Below are positions 50,837 to 60,203 of a DNA stretch of 64,000 bases, one piece after another. Position 1 is the stretch's first letter, and each line of letters begins with the position of its first letter. The position numbers were made by a program, and so were the translations under genes. The stretch comes from HK1 sp965221725 (GTDB lineage: Bacteria > Pseudomonadota > Gammaproteobacteria > HK1), in the NCBI GenBank assembly GCA_965221725.1, contig OZ244909.1:3100001-3164000 (forward strand), in the 5' to 3' direction. Below the pieces are notes generated by a model. That model was not told the origin of the DNA. It worked only from the letters and a program-made list of their open reading frames with translations, and did not search any database.

Positions 50837-51795
50837 TGGACCCGAGCGCCCGGTCCACGGAGCTGCACGACTGCCGCGACGCATTCACGGAAACATTGAT
50901 GACCATCGCGTCGGAGAACTCGGACATCGTTGCGGTCTGCAACGATTCGGTGGGCTCCAGCAAGTTGGGCGCATTCAGGCAAAGATGGCCGGAGCGGCTG
51001 GTGAATGTCGGCATCGCCGAGCAGAACCTGGTCGGCGTCGGCGCCGGGCTCGCGAACGGAGGGAAATTGCCGTTCGTCTGCGCGGCGGCCTGCTTTCTGA
51101 CCGGGCGTGCGCTGGAGCAGATCAAGGCGGATGTCGCCTACTCCAACGCGAACGTGAAGCTTTGCGGCATCAGCTCGGGCGTGGCCTACGGGGAGCTGGG
51201 ACCGACTCACCACTCGGCGGAGGATTTTGCCTGGATTCGCGCCATTCCGAACATTGCGGTGGTGGCGCCGGCGGATCGAATCGAAACTTCCGCCGCCACC
51301 GAGTGGTCCGCCTCTTTCGAAGGTCCCGTCTTCCTGCGGCTCAGCCGGGTCGGGGTGCCGGATCTCTTCCCCGAAGGCCACAGGTTCGAGCTGGGCAAGG
51401 CCGACATGCTGCGCGACGGCCGCGACCTGACGATCATCGCCAACGGCACTCTTACGCATCGTGCGGTTTCCGCCGCAGAGCTTCTGGCCCGCAGAGGCGT
51501 CTCGGCCCGGGTCCTCAACCTGGCCACGGTTCGCCCGATCGACAAGGATCGGATCATTGCCGCCGCCCTTGACACCGGCGCCATCGTGACGTGCGAGGAG
51601 CACACCATCTTTGGCGGGCTTGGCAGTGCGGTTGCCGAGGTCGTGGTGGACCATGCGCCCGTGCCCATGAAGCGGCTCGGTATCCCCGGCACCTTCGCGC
51701 CGACCGGCTCGGCCGGCTTTCTGCTGGACGAATTCGGCATGTCCCCGGCCGGCATTGCGCAAAGCGCGATGGAGTTGCTCGCGAGAAAGGCCTGA
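50836..51795 (+). CDS. Transketolase, C-terminal subunit
   Basis: 319 residues from ATG 50836 (TGATG overlap). It has the pyrimidine-binding domain (VNVGIAEQNLVGVGAGLAN; the catalytic Glu lies in IAEQN) and the C-terminal domain (DLTIIANGTLTHRAVSAAELL, VLNLATVRPID, IVTCEEHTIFGGLGSAVAE). It forms the active heteromer with the upstream subunit. Stoichiometric expression is expected from the overlap. Confidence 0.9.
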   Translation: MDPSARSTELHDCRDAFTETLMTIASENSDIVAVCNDSVGSSKLGAFRQRWPERLVNVGIAEQNLVGVGAGLANGGKLPFVCAAACFLTGRALEQIKADVAYSNANVKLCGISSGVAYGELGPTHHSAEDFAWIRAIPNIAVVAPADRIETSAATEWSASFEGPVFLRLSRVGVPDLFPEGHRFELGKADMLRDGRDLTIIANGTLTHRAVSAAELLARRGVSARVLNLATVRPIDKDRIIAAALDTGAIVTCEEHTIFGGLGSAVAEVVVDHAPVPMKRLGIPGTFAPTGSAGFLLDEFGMSPAGIAQSAMELLARKA

Positions 51796-51796
51796 C

Positions 51797-53269
51797 ATGA
51801 CGCATCGTGCCATCCTCGCCATCGATGAAGGTACGACCAACGCCAAGGCCGTGCTGATTCGCGAGGATGGAGCGATTCTGGCCGGCGGCACCTGCCCCGT
51901 CGAAACCCGTCATCCCCGGCCGGGATGGGTCGAGCAGGGAGCGGACCGGATCTGGTCGGGCACCGTCGCGGCCATCGCGACCTGCCTGGAGAATGCTCCC
52001 GAGGCCGAGATCGTGGCCATCGGCATCTCGAATCAGCGGGAATCGATCCTGGCCTGGAACCGCCACACGGGTGAGCCGCTCGGCCCCGTGGTCACCTGGC
52101 AATGTCGCCGCACCTCCGCTGCCTGCGATGTGTTGCGTGCCGCGGGCCATGAAGATGTCGTCATCGCGAAGACCGGGCTGCCGCTCGACCCACTGTTCCC
52201 GGCCACCAAGGTGCGCTGGCTTCTGGAGAACCATTGCCGGGGCATGGCGCCCGAGTGCATCTGCATCGGCACCGTCGACGCCTGGCTGATCTGGAATCTC
52301 ACCGGTGGCCGGGTGCATGCCACCGACGCTTCCAACGCGGCGCGGACGCTGCTCTACGACATCGGTACCGGTGAATGGGACGAGCAGCTCTGCGGCTTGT
52401 TCGGGGTCGATCGCGCTCTGTTGCCGGAGGTCCATGACAGTTCTCACGTCTTCGGGGAGACGTTGGGCGTGGACGGGCTGCCGGACGGTATTCCGGTCGC
52501 TTCCGCCATCGGTGATTCCCACGGTGCCCTGTTCGGACACGGCGCATTCGGGGCCGGCGACAGCAAGGTGACCTTCGGCACGGGCTCGTCAGTCATGACG
52601 ACGGTCCGGGAGTTCACCGCGCCGCCCGAGGGCATCACGACCACGATTGCCTGGAGCCTCGGCGGAAGGCCGACCTATGCGTTCGAGGGCAACATTTTCG
52701 TCAGCGCATCGATCCTGCCCTGGACGGCGGAACTGCTGGGCTTGTCCGGGGTCGATGCGCTCATGGATCTTGCGCAAACGGTCGATGACAGCCTCGGCGT
52801 CATGCTGGTTCCCGCGCATGTCGGGCTGGGAGCACCGCACTGGAACGCCGACGCGCGCGGCGTCATCAGCGGTCTGACTTTCGGGGCCGGCCCGGCTCAC
52901 GTGGCCCGTGCCGCCGCCGAGAGCATGGCGTTCCAGGTCTGCGATGTGGTGGAGATCATCGGGGTACACGGCTCCGTGGAGATCGGCAACCTGCATGTTG
53001 ACGGCGGGCCGAGCCGGAACGCCTGTCTCATGCAGATGGTGGCCGACTACCTTGGTCACCCGGTCATCACCTCGCAGAGCACCGAAGCATCGGCGCGGGG
53101 TGCGGCATTCCTCGCCGGCCTTGCCGTGGGCTTCTGGCCGGACCTCGGCACCGTGGCCGGATTGGAAAGCCACGGCGCAACATTGCGACCGGGTCTCGAT
53201 GCCGGCACTCGCCGCGCAATCCGTGCCGGCTGGCGACAGGCCGTCGCCCGGGCCGCGATCGTCGGATGA
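51797..53269 (+). CDS. FGGY-family carbohydrate kinase
   Basis: 490 residues from ATG 51797, two bases after the transketolase stop. ILAIDEGTTNAKAVLI is the phosphate-1 loop of FGGY kinases, WQCRRTSAACDVL and LPLDPLFPATKVRWLLEN resemble the glycerol/xylulose kinase group, and DGGPSRNACLMQMVADYLG near the C-terminus is the adenosine-contact region. It should phosphorylate the ketose made by the SDRs before cleavage by the transketolase. Substrate class (apulose, xylulose or a tetrulose) cannot be fixed by eye. Confidence 0.85.
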   Translation: MTHRAILAIDEGTTNAKAVLIREDGAILAGGTCPVETRHPRPGWVEQGADRIWSGTVAAIATCLENAPEAEIVAIGISNQRESILAWNRHTGEPLGPVVTWQCRRTSAACDVLRAAGHEDVVIAKTGLPLDPLFPATKVRWLLENHCRGMAPECICIGTVDAWLIWNLTGGRVHATDASNAARTLLYDIGTGEWDEQLCGLFGVDRALLPEVHDSSHVFGETLGVDGLPDGIPVASAIGDSHGALFGHGAFGAGDSKVTFGTGSSVMTTVREFTAPPEGITTTIAWSLGGRPTYAFEGNIFVSASILPWTAELLGLSGVDALMDLAQTVDDSLGVMLVPAHVGLGAPHWNADARGVISGLTFGAGPAHVARAAAESMAFQVCDVVEIIGVHGSVEIGNLHVDGGPSRNACLMQMVADYLGHPVITSQSTEASARGAAFLAGLAVGFWPDLGTVAGLESHGATLRPGLDAGTRRAIRAGWRQAVARAAIVG

Positions 53270-53315
53270 TAGGATTCCTCCCGGAAACGCCCGATCACAT
53301 TGACGGAGCAGGTTC

Positions 53316-54314
53316 TTGTCGCGCGTGAATGAACTTCGACTGGTCGCTCGGATCGCGCAGATGTACCACGTCGAGGGATGGCGGCAGGCGGAAATCGCCA
53401 GGCACCTGCGGATTTCGCAGGCGACCGTGTCGCGTACTCTGAAAAGAGCGCTGGATGAGGAAATCGTACGCACCACGATTGTCGCCCCGCCGGGGATCTA
53501 CACGGATCTCGAAGCGGGATTGAGAGAAGGCTTCGATCTACCGGAAGCCATTGTCGTCGAATGCAGCGAAGATCGTGACGGAGCGATCATGGCCCGCATC
53601 GGCGAAGCGGCAGCTCAGTTCCTGGAAGTGACCTTGCAGACGGATGAGGTCATCGGCGTATCGAGCTGGAGCGAGACGATCCTGAAGATGGTGGACAACA
53701 TCCACCCCAGGAATCCGGGCAAGGCCAGGTATGTGGTCCAGACGCTCGGCGGAATGGGCGATCCGGCCGTCCAGACCCATGCCACCCAGCTCACCACCAG
53801 GCTGGCACGTCTGACCGGCGCCGAGCCGCGTCTCCTCAATGCCCCCGGTGTTGCCCAGTCGCGCGAAGCCAAGCTGGTGCTCGTCAGCGATCCCTATGTT
53901 CGCGAGACCATGGACCTCTTCGGCAAGGTCACTCTGTCGATAGTCGGCATCGGGGCGGTGGAGCCTTCACGCATGCTGGCCGACAGCGGAAACGTGTTCT
54001 CGGCCAACGAGCTGGCCGAGGTCACCGGGGCGGGCGCCGTCGGCGATATCGGTCTGCGATTCTTCGACGAGGACGGAAGCTCGATCAAGACCCCGCTGGA
54101 CGAGCGCGTGATCGGTATGCGGTTGGAGGAAATGGGCAACGTCGATCGGGTGATTGCATTGGCCGGCGGCAAGTCGAAGACAGAGGCGATTCGCGGTGCG
54201 CTCAGGATCGGCGTCATCGATGTCCTGATCACCGACAAGTTCACGGCGGAACGATTGCAGAGACCGGCGCTTTCCGGCCGCGGCGGCCAGGCTGCGCAGG
54301 CATTGTCGAGCTGA
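53316..54314 (+). CDS. SorC-family sugar-binding transcriptional regulator
   Basis: 332 residues from TTG 53316 with GGAGCAGG upstream; GTG 53325 is an alternative. The N-terminal HTH (WRQAEIARHLRISQATVSRTLKRAL) is followed by a SorC/DeoR-C-like effector domain (VQTLGGMGDPAVQTHATQLTTRLARL, SIVGIGAVEPSRM, VGDIGLRFFDEDG, IALAGGKSKTEAIRGAL). Such regulators sense a phosphorylated sugar. It closes the plus-strand operon and probably controls the divergent promoter region at 49778-49996. Confidence 0.85.
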   Translation: MSRVNELRLVARIAQMYHVEGWRQAEIARHLRISQATVSRTLKRALDEEIVRTTIVAPPGIYTDLEAGLREGFDLPEAIVVECSEDRDGAIMARIGEAAAQFLEVTLQTDEVIGVSSWSETILKMVDNIHPRNPGKARYVVQTLGGMGDPAVQTHATQLTTRLARLTGAEPRLLNAPGVAQSREAKLVLVSDPYVRETMDLFGKVTLSIVGIGAVEPSRMLADSGNVFSANELAEVTGAGAVGDIGLRFFDEDGSSIKTPLDERVIGMRLEEMGNVDRVIALAGGKSKTEAIRGALRIGVIDVLITDKFTAERLQRPALSGRGGQAAQALSS

Positions 54315-54413
54315 CCGGACGTGGTGGCGGTCAAACCGGATCCGCACGGGCACTACTGGTAGGGAATGGGTGGAAAAGGGGGGAGGATTGGCAACCCGGC
54401 GGGGAATGCGGGC

Positions 54414-54419
54414 TATAAT
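54414..54419 (+). promoter_or_regulatory. -10 box of the tRNA-Arg promoter
   Basis: A consensus TATAAT stands 10 bp before the tRNA. A TTGGCA at 54388 is a possible -35, but the 20-bp spacing is long. Confidence 0.55.
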
Positions 54420-54429
54420 CCCGCCCCAC

Positions 54430-54506
54430 GCGCCCGTAGCTCAGTTGGATAGAGTACCTGGCTACGAACCAGGGGGTCGGGAGTTCGAATCTCTCCGGGC
54501 GCGCCA
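54430..54506 (+). tRNA. tRNA-Arg (anticodon ACG)
   Basis: A 77-nt cloverleaf. The acceptor stem GCGCCCG pairs with CGGGCGC, the discriminator is G and CCA is encoded. The anticodon stem CCTGG/CCAGG holds loop CTACGAA, giving anticodon ACG (read as ICG for CGU/CGC/CGA). The T-arm contains GTTCGAATC. tRNA-Arg genes are common integration sites, and the DNA on the 3' side contains IS and integrase remnants. Confidence 0.97.
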
Positions 54507-54859
54507 ATATATCATTCTATATTATTGATATTGAACGAGTTTCTAAATTCGGAATGACAGATGTCCCACTTTTCATCCCACATTGTGAACGAGCATCACT
54601 GACCCCTCGTACGCCCTCCTGTGACCCGTTCGGGAGCACGGCTTGACACTAACGGCTGGGTAGGCGGGGGCATTGCTGCACCCCGCCTATCCGGCCAAAT
54701 CAACCGATCGAGCCGCCGCGACAACACCACCGGCACCGATCGGCTCCCGAATTCCTTTATTCATCCCAGGAATTCGTCTACGGATCAAAGCGGTCAATTC
54801 CTTGGGGGGATTCCTGGAGGGATGCGAGAAACAACTTGCGGGATGTGTCTGCGCGCTTG
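54507..54859. other. Region between tRNA-Arg and IS1380 remnant, no gene
   Basis: The first 60 bases are strongly AT-rich (ATATATCATTCTATATTATT). A hairpin with 9-bp perfect arms TAGGCGGGG/CCCCGCCTA lies at 54661-54689. Neither a gene nor a clear att duplicate of the tRNA 3' end is seen by eye. Confidence 0.45.
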
Positions 54860-56135
54860 CTATCCCGCATCGGTCACCGATTCCCCATTTCGGGTCGCGG
54901 ATCTTCCGAGTCGTCGAAGGGCGTGCATCAGCATGTAAGCGAACGAGGCGAAGTACAACCGCACCTGATTCGCCCGCATCGTGTGCGCGCTGGTGCGGTC
55001 GGCAAACAGGTCGAGTTGCTGCTCCTTCGATGCGGTTCTCCATGTCCCCGCGCGCGCAGTAGAGCTTCTCGTACAGCCGCCTGGCGGCGGCCTTGTGCGG
55101 CGAGAGCGTGGTGACCACGAACCGCGGATTCTCCCCCTTCGACAGAGACTCCGCCTTGCCCACCACCCGACGGCGACGACTCCACGAGCGTCGAGTCCGG
55201 TGGGTGAAGTCGCGGAACCGCCGGGCCGCCTCGCCGGTGCGCCGATGCACCGTGTGGGCCTCGTGCATCGCCGCGCCCAGCGCGCGCACCAGACGCCGAT
55301 TGCGCGCCAGCCCCAGCCCGAAGCCGACCGCGTGGTCCTCGCACCACGTCATCAACGCGTCGCGGCAAAATCCCGAATCGCCCCGGATGTTGATGCGGGT
55401 CCGGGGCCAGTGCCGGCGCATCTGCCCGATGATGCGCTCAAGCGCCTCGATGCTGCCGGCCGAGGCGTCCTGATTCGATGTGCGCAGCCGGGCGCACAAC
55501 AGGTGCTCGCCGCAGAAGATGTACAGCGGCAGGTAACAGTAGCAGCGGTAGTAGCCGTGAAAGAATCGCCCCTCCTGCTGACCGTGCAGCGGGTCATCGG
55601 TCGCATCAAGGTCGAGCCAGATCTCACGCGGCGCTCGAGCGTGCGACTCCACGAAGAGCTCGACCAACAACTCATCGAACGCGTGCGGGCGCGCCACGAT
55701 GCGCTTGTAGCGGTCGTGCGCCGCCTTCTCGGGCTCGCCAAGTTCCATGCGGTTCAACGTACTCGCACTGGCCAATGCGTCGCCGCGGTCACGCGCGCGA
55801 ATCCGCCTCGCGCCCGTCACATCGCGCTTGCCCACCAACAGTGACAGCACCGCATCACCGCGCCGCTCCGCGTGGTCGTTGAGGTCTTCGTATCCGAGCG
55901 CGATGGCATAGAGGCGCTGCGATATCAGCTCATGCACGTGATGTTCGACGCTCGCCGGGTTGCGGTAATCGACCCAACACTTCGAGACCTGCGCGGTCAG
56001 CCCGATGCGCTTGTCCACCTCGCGCAGCAGGACGCCGCCGGCGTCGGAACTGAGGCGTCCACCATCGAATCGCCCTGTCACCAGACGACGTCCAAGGGCA
56101 TGAAACTCAAGCCGCTCGCCAGTACACTGTGTCTT
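54860..56135 (-). pseudogene. IS1380-family transposase, frameshifted and 3'-truncated
   Basis: From a TTG near 56135 the protein reads KTQCTGERLEFHALGRRLVTGRFDGGRLSSDAG, the usual IS1380 start. DDE-type features follow (REIWLDLDATDDPLHG; INIRGDSGFCRDALM; YCARGDMENRI). After MENRI an extra base near 55028 shifts the frame; the correct frame (KEQQLDLFADRTSAHTMRAN, ...VRLYFASFAYMLMHALRR) ends early at TAG 54862-54860, so the last ~40-60 residues are missing. The unshifted frame runs on to 54687 with unrelated residues. The element is inactive. It abuts the truncated gene at 56252. Confidence 0.85.
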
Positions 56136-56251
56136 CAAGGCTGATTCCTCGTTGGTTGGCGTAACTTGTTGATCGCACAACTGTTATGCCACGGGAAGCA
56201 GCCTTTCTCTACCCCATCGGTGAAATTTCCGGGCTAATGGCGCGGCGGTCG

Positions 56252-56878
56252 TCAAGTGCGGCGGACCATAGCGGCCGAGCGGTCGAAGAGGCCCTCACGA
56301 AGTCGAGCGGTGGGAACGTCCGTCCTGGCTGCGAGGACGAACGCTGCGCACCGCACCGCGGCGTCCTCATGGTCGAGAAGCGGGCCGACGAACGCAGCGG
56401 GCAAGGCAAGCCCGGCCGACGCGGCCGCCTGCGACGCGGCCGGCAGCAGCGAGGCCGGCAAGCCCTTCGACAGCACGATTCTGCTGAGCGTCGAGCGCGC
56501 ATTCGTGCCGCCGAGACGAGCGAGAGTGTCGAGAACCGCGAGTTGCTCACGGAGCGGCTTCCCGACACCGAATCCGACGAAGCGCCGCCACAGCGCCTCG
56601 AGCGCCGGTATCGCCGCCTCCAGCGAACGCGAGACGACCTCCGAGCAGACGGCCTCGATATTCGACGGTCCCACCTTCTGAATCGATTCGAGCAAGTCGT
56701 CGTCCGAAAGCGTCTCCACGGGTGCCGCGGCCGGCGAAGCCATCGGCTCCGGGACGCGGTGGGCCATCACCCTGCCGCGCTCGGCGAACAGGTCCAGTTG
56801 GTGCGGCGTCGCTTCCCGATCCGAAGGTGAGGAGCCGGATTGCGGCAGCGCGGGACCAGTGTCCGATGGCTTCGTCAT
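56252..56878 (-). CDS. HEAT-repeat-like hypothetical protein, probably cut by the IS
   Basis: 208 residues from ATG 56878; no clear ribosome-binding site. After a disordered start (~1-60) the chain is helical with HEAT-like pairs (SRSLEAAIPALEALWRRFVGF; LREQLAVLDTLARLGG; ARSTLSRIVLSKGLPASLLPAASQAA; ALPAAFVGPLLDHEDAAVRCAAFVLA). The repeat pattern breaks off at DRSAAMVRRT, just where the IS1380 side begins, so the original protein was probably longer. Function unknown. Confidence 0.5.
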   Translation of the reverse strand: MTKPSDTGPALPQSGSSPSDREATPHQLDLFAERGRVMAHRVPEPMASPAAAPVETLSDDDLLESIQKVGPSNIEAVCSEVVSRSLEAAIPALEALWRRFVGFGVGKPLREQLAVLDTLARLGGTNARSTLSRIVLSKGLPASLLPAASQAAASAGLALPAAFVGPLLDHEDAAVRCAAFVLAARTDVPTARLREGLFDRSAAMVRRT

Positions 56879-57120
56879 TGAGCGCAGGCGCGCAGATGAG
56901 AGGACCGACACTCGAATTCCTTCATCGCCGTGCGGGCGCTCCGACGATGATGTTGCTGCGAAACATCGCCCCCGGAAACGTCATCGCCAGATCTGCGGAC
57001 CAAGGGCGTTCGCGCTTCGTGCTGTATCACTCCGCGTGATGGAAGATGCGGGTGGGGTTTGGATTGCACACGTTCAAGACCATCGCCGGAGAAATCGGGC
57101 CCCACAGCGAATTGATGCGT

Positions 57121-57579
57121 TCACCACCCCCGCCAATGGTTGAAGTTGATCGCAGCGTGATCCCCTCCTGCGGATGCCGCCACATAGAGGTCGAGGTCTA
57201 CGGTAAGCAATGGGGTTTCAGCGGATACGACTTCCAGGAGCACCGCATCGGTCAGGCCCAAGCGGGGGAACTCGCCGTGGCGTACAGCTTCCACACTGGC
57301 GACGACGGTTTCCGGACTCTGTTCGACGAGACTCCGAAGCGTAACAAGGAGCTTCGAGCGCTGCGGCTCACCGTGCTGTCCGAGTAGATTGGACGCTTCC
57401 GTCAACGTATTGGGCGTCACGCACACATTACCTACTCGCGAAATTGCCTGGACCAAACGGTCATAGTCCTCGGCGTCGAATGTCCTCGTTCTACGGTGCT
57501 TGGCGATTAGATCTCGACCAACCAAGCCGACGACGAGCAGCACGATGAGGTTCGCGTCGATGAACAGGGCGTTCGGCAT
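57121..57579 (-). CDS. PIN-domain protein (putative ribonuclease toxin)
   Basis: 152 residues from ATG 57579. Acidic residues fit the PIN nuclease: Asp8 in ALFIDANLIVLLVVG, Glu in TPNTLTEASNLL, Asp in LGLTDAVLLE, and Asp in LLTVDLDLYVAA. It starts 3 bp after the upstream 93-residue gene, a spacing usual for toxin-antitoxin pairs. A tRNA or mRNA endonuclease role is likely for the family. The partner is not a recognised antitoxin type. Confidence 0.7.
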   Translation of the reverse strand: MPNALFIDANLIVLLVVGLVGRDLIAKHRRTRTFDAEDYDRLVQAISRVGNVCVTPNTLTEASNLLGQHGEPQRSKLLVTLRSLVEQSPETVVASVEAVRHGEFPRLGLTDAVLLEVVSAETPLLTVDLDLYVAASAGGDHAAINFNHWRGW

Positions 57580-57582
57580 TCG

Positions 57583-57864
57583 CTATGCTTCGCTCGCAAC
57601 AGCACGATGCTTGACCGACAGGACGCGACTCGTCTTGTCCTCGATGCGAACGATCTTGAAGGCGCGTTGCGAGTCTGCGCCAAGAACGCGGACGATAGGC
57701 GCTGCTGGCCGCTGCCAGACACGCGTAAATCCGATGGTGATCAGCCAGACTTCGTTGGATTCGTCAAACTCGACCTCTTCAAGTCCGATATCCACGATGG
57801 ATTCGTCGGAAAATATCTCCGCAACTTGGCTCTTTGCGGTTCGCACAGCTTCCTTGACATCCAT
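57583..57864 (-). CDS. Small acidic protein of unknown family, partner of the PIN protein
   Basis: 93 residues from ATG 57864 with AGGAG upstream. It begins MDVKEAVRTAKSQVAEIFSDE, continues with a likely beta sheet (VDIGLEEVEFDESNEVWLITIGFTR) and ends in a basic stretch. I do not recognise a DNA-binding motif. Its position directly before, and nearly touching, the PIN gene makes an antitoxin or chaperone role plausible but unproven. Confidence 0.6.
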   Translation of the reverse strand: MDVKEAVRTAKSQVAEIFSDESIVDIGLEEVEFDESNEVWLITIGFTRVWQRPAAPIVRVLGADSQRAFKIVRIEDKTSRVLSVKHRAVASEA

Positions 57865-57894
57865 CGCGTTTCTCCTGCGAACGAGACAGGGGTA

Positions 57895-58113
57895 CTACCG
57901 CGCGTTACTGCCCGGGGCGGCATCCCGTTGCTTGGGCGCGACGTCGCATCCGCTCGGTTGCCTGTCATCCCGGCAGACTGGAAGATAACCGAGATAGTCG
58001 CTCCACGCCTGCATCAGCGTACGCCGCCGCTCGAACAGGTCCGAGCGTGCATACGCCCCTTCGACGCCACCCACCGCATGGGCAAGCGCCGCCTCGGCCA
58101 CCTCCGGGCGCGC
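57895..58113 (-). pseudogene. Tyrosine recombinase (phage-type integrase) C-terminal remnant
   Basis: The frame RPEVAEAALAHAVGG-VEGAYARSDLFERRRTLMQAWSDYLG corresponds to the extreme C-terminus of P4-type integrases, including the tyrosine-bearing AYARSDLFE region. Everything upstream (the catalytic Arg-His part) is missing. Together with tRNA-Arg at 54430 and the IS/PIN genes between, it suggests the remains of an integrated element. Confidence 0.65.
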
Positions 58114-58176
58114 CAATGCGTTTCCTGCGAACCGCCATCGGGTCCTTCTCCTGCTGGTCGCGCACTCCACACGGCT

Positions 58177-59934
58177 TCACCCGGTCATTCCATCGGTGCC
58201 GGCCGTTGCGGTTCCGCCCGTAGCGTCCGCGTGGGCGTCCCGGTCGACCGACCCGTCCGCAACCAGCGCCACCCCGTAGACGCTCCGGGCGTCTTCGCGG
58301 GAAATCAGCCCATCGGCCACGTCGGCGGCGACCAGTGCCGGGTCGCGTTGCCGCGGGTCGCCGTAGCCGCCGCCGCCCGGAAGTTCCAGCACCAGGCGGT
58401 CGTTGTACGGCACCGACTGCCGGCCCTTGCTCTTCAGGCGTCGGCCGGACTTCAGGCGGACCTCTCCGGGAGCGCCCTCGTGGCCGCCGAACCGGCCCTC
58501 GGGGGCGCGCCACGTCCGGTCGAACATGGCGGCGACGCTGAACGGGGTGCCGTCTTCGCCGCCGATCTCGAGGCGCTGGCCGAGACCGCCGCGGCAGCGT
58601 CCGGGCCCGCCCGAGCCTTCGCGGTACTCCTTGCGCCAGACGAGCAACGGAAACGATGTTTCCACCGCCTCCACCGGGGGGGTGCGGACGCCGCTCGGAA
58701 ACGCCGTCGTCGAGAGGCCGTCCATCGCCGGTCGCCCGCCGCTGCCGCCGGAGTTGAACAGGATGACGTCGTAGTCCCGCGAAAGCACCGCCGCCCCGGC
58801 CGCGATGTCGGGTTCGACCGCCGTGGGGCCTCCCCGGATCATCGGATTCCACATCGCTCCGGCACCTTCGGCCGGTACGCGCTCGGGCACCACCTGCGCG
58901 AGGCAGCCGAATACCACATCCGGCAGCATCTGGCCGATGACGTGACGCGCCGATACCGGCATCGGCCGCAGCGCATTGAGGATCGACCCCGGAGGGGCGG
59001 ACACCGTGATCGGCTCCAGCGAGCCGGCATTGCAGGGGACATCGGGCCCGACGATGCAGTTCACTCCGAACGCGGTATAGGCCAGCGTGAAGTTGTGGAC
59101 CAGGTTGATGCCGAACGGGCTGGCGGGGGACGAGCCCGTGTAGTCGACATGAATGGCGCCGTCGCCGACGGTCAGCTCCGCGCAGATCCGGATCGGCTCG
59201 TCGAAGCCGTCCAGCTCGGTGGCGTGGCGGGAGCGACCCTCGGGCAGGGCCCGAATCGCCGTGCGGATGGCGTCCCGGGATCGGCCGATGATGTAGTCGC
59301 CGATGGTCTCGATGTCATCGAGGCCGAACTCCTCCAGCATGGCGACGAGGCGGCGGGCACCTTCGTCGTTGCAGGCCATCATGGCGTAGAAATCGCCCTC
59401 CATGTCGGTGGCGTTGCGGACGTTGGTGCGCAGCAGCCCCATGAGGTCCTCGTTGACCGCGCCCGCGCGCGCGAGGTGCATGATGGGAATGTTGATCCCC
59501 TCTTCGTAGCACTGGCGGGCATCCGGCCCGAAGCCCCTTCCGCCCATGTCGACGATGTGGCAGGTGTTCGCGAGCAGGCCGACGGCGCGGCCGCGGTGGA
59601 AGGCCGGTGTCACCACGGTGACGTCGTGATAGTGACCGACCGACAGCCACGGGTCGTTGGTCACGAACACGTCCCCGGGTTTCATGGTGTCGATCGGGAA
59701 CGCTTCGAGAAAGTGGCCGATGCACACGGCCATGGAATTCACATGGCCCGGCGTACCGGTTACCGCCTGCGCCACCATCTGTCCCCGCCGGTTGAACACC
59801 CCGGCCGAGAGGTCGCCGCATTCGCGCACCGACTGGCTGAACGCGGTCCGGATCACGGTCTGCGCCTGCTCCTCGATGGCCGAGATCAGCCGGCTCCAGA
59901 CCATCTGGTTGCGAATCTCGTCTCGCTCCGTCAT
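58177..59934 (-). CDS. HyuB-type hydantoinase/oxoprolinase subunit B
   Basis: 585 residues from ATG 59934 with a strong AGGAGGT. Family signatures are EEQAQTVIRTAFSQSVRECGDLSAGVF, GTPGHVNSMAV, GDVFVTNDPWLSVGHYHDVTVVTPAF, a VDYTGSSPASPFGINLV segment, and RCRGGLGQRLEI. HyuB works with HyuA in ATP-dependent ring opening of N-methylhydantoins or oxoproline, or in related acetone/acetophenone carboxylases. HyuA lies upstream on the same strand across a 269-bp gap. Confidence 0.9.
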   Translation of the reverse strand: MTERDEIRNQMVWSRLISAIEEQAQTVIRTAFSQSVRECGDLSAGVFNRRGQMVAQAVTGTPGHVNSMAVCIGHFLEAFPIDTMKPGDVFVTNDPWLSVGHYHDVTVVTPAFHRGRAVGLLANTCHIVDMGGRGFGPDARQCYEEGINIPIMHLARAGAVNEDLMGLLRTNVRNATDMEGDFYAMMACNDEGARRLVAMLEEFGLDDIETIGDYIIGRSRDAIRTAIRALPEGRSRHATELDGFDEPIRICAELTVGDGAIHVDYTGSSPASPFGINLVHNFTLAYTAFGVNCIVGPDVPCNAGSLEPITVSAPPGSILNALRPMPVSARHVIGQMLPDVVFGCLAQVVPERVPAEGAGAMWNPMIRGGPTAVEPDIAAGAAVLSRDYDVILFNSGGSGGRPAMDGLSTTAFPSGVRTPPVEAVETSFPLLVWRKEYREGSGGPGRCRGGLGQRLEIGGEDGTPFSVAAMFDRTWRAPEGRFGGHEGAPGEVRLKSGRRLKSKGRQSVPYNDRLVLELPGGGGYGDPRQRDPALVAADVADGLISREDARSVYGVALVADGSVDRDAHADATGGTATAGTDGMTG

Positions 59935-60203
59935 CGCCCGTACCTCCTCGACAAACCGGATTTCCCACTTGTTACTGACAAGGATCGGAAGAACGCTCAA
60001 GCTCGTATGGCTCAGATCCGAGGGTCTGTGAGAAACGCGGCCGAATGCTCGTCTCTTTCCCATACGTCTTGATGCGCATCTCTCACCAGTCTTACGCCTG
60101 CTTGCCCTGCCTCGCGTTCGCCTTGCGAAATACGGGGCCTGCGAAGCAAGCCGATGCCTGACCATCTCCGCGCCCCTGGCTGCAACCCGTTTGGAAATCC
60201 AGG
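59935..60203. other. Gap between hyuA and hyuB-type genes
   Basis: 269 bp without a supported gene. Two-subunit hydantoinases are usually adjacent or overlapping, so this gap is longer than expected. No hairpin with a T-run was found, so they may still be co-transcribed. Confidence 0.4.

Noticed and set aside
54430..54506. Attachment-site duplication of the tRNA 3' end
   Set aside because: I could not find a second copy of the tRNA 3' terminus within the window by eye, so no att site is claimed.
54687..54859. C-terminal extension of the IS1380 transposase in the unshifted frame
   Set aside because: Residues after MENRI do not match the family; the homologous sequence continues in another frame and stops at 54860.
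57607..60072. An 821-codon plus-strand frame
   Set aside because: Antisense to HyuB and the small PIN partner; composition is that of a shadow frame.
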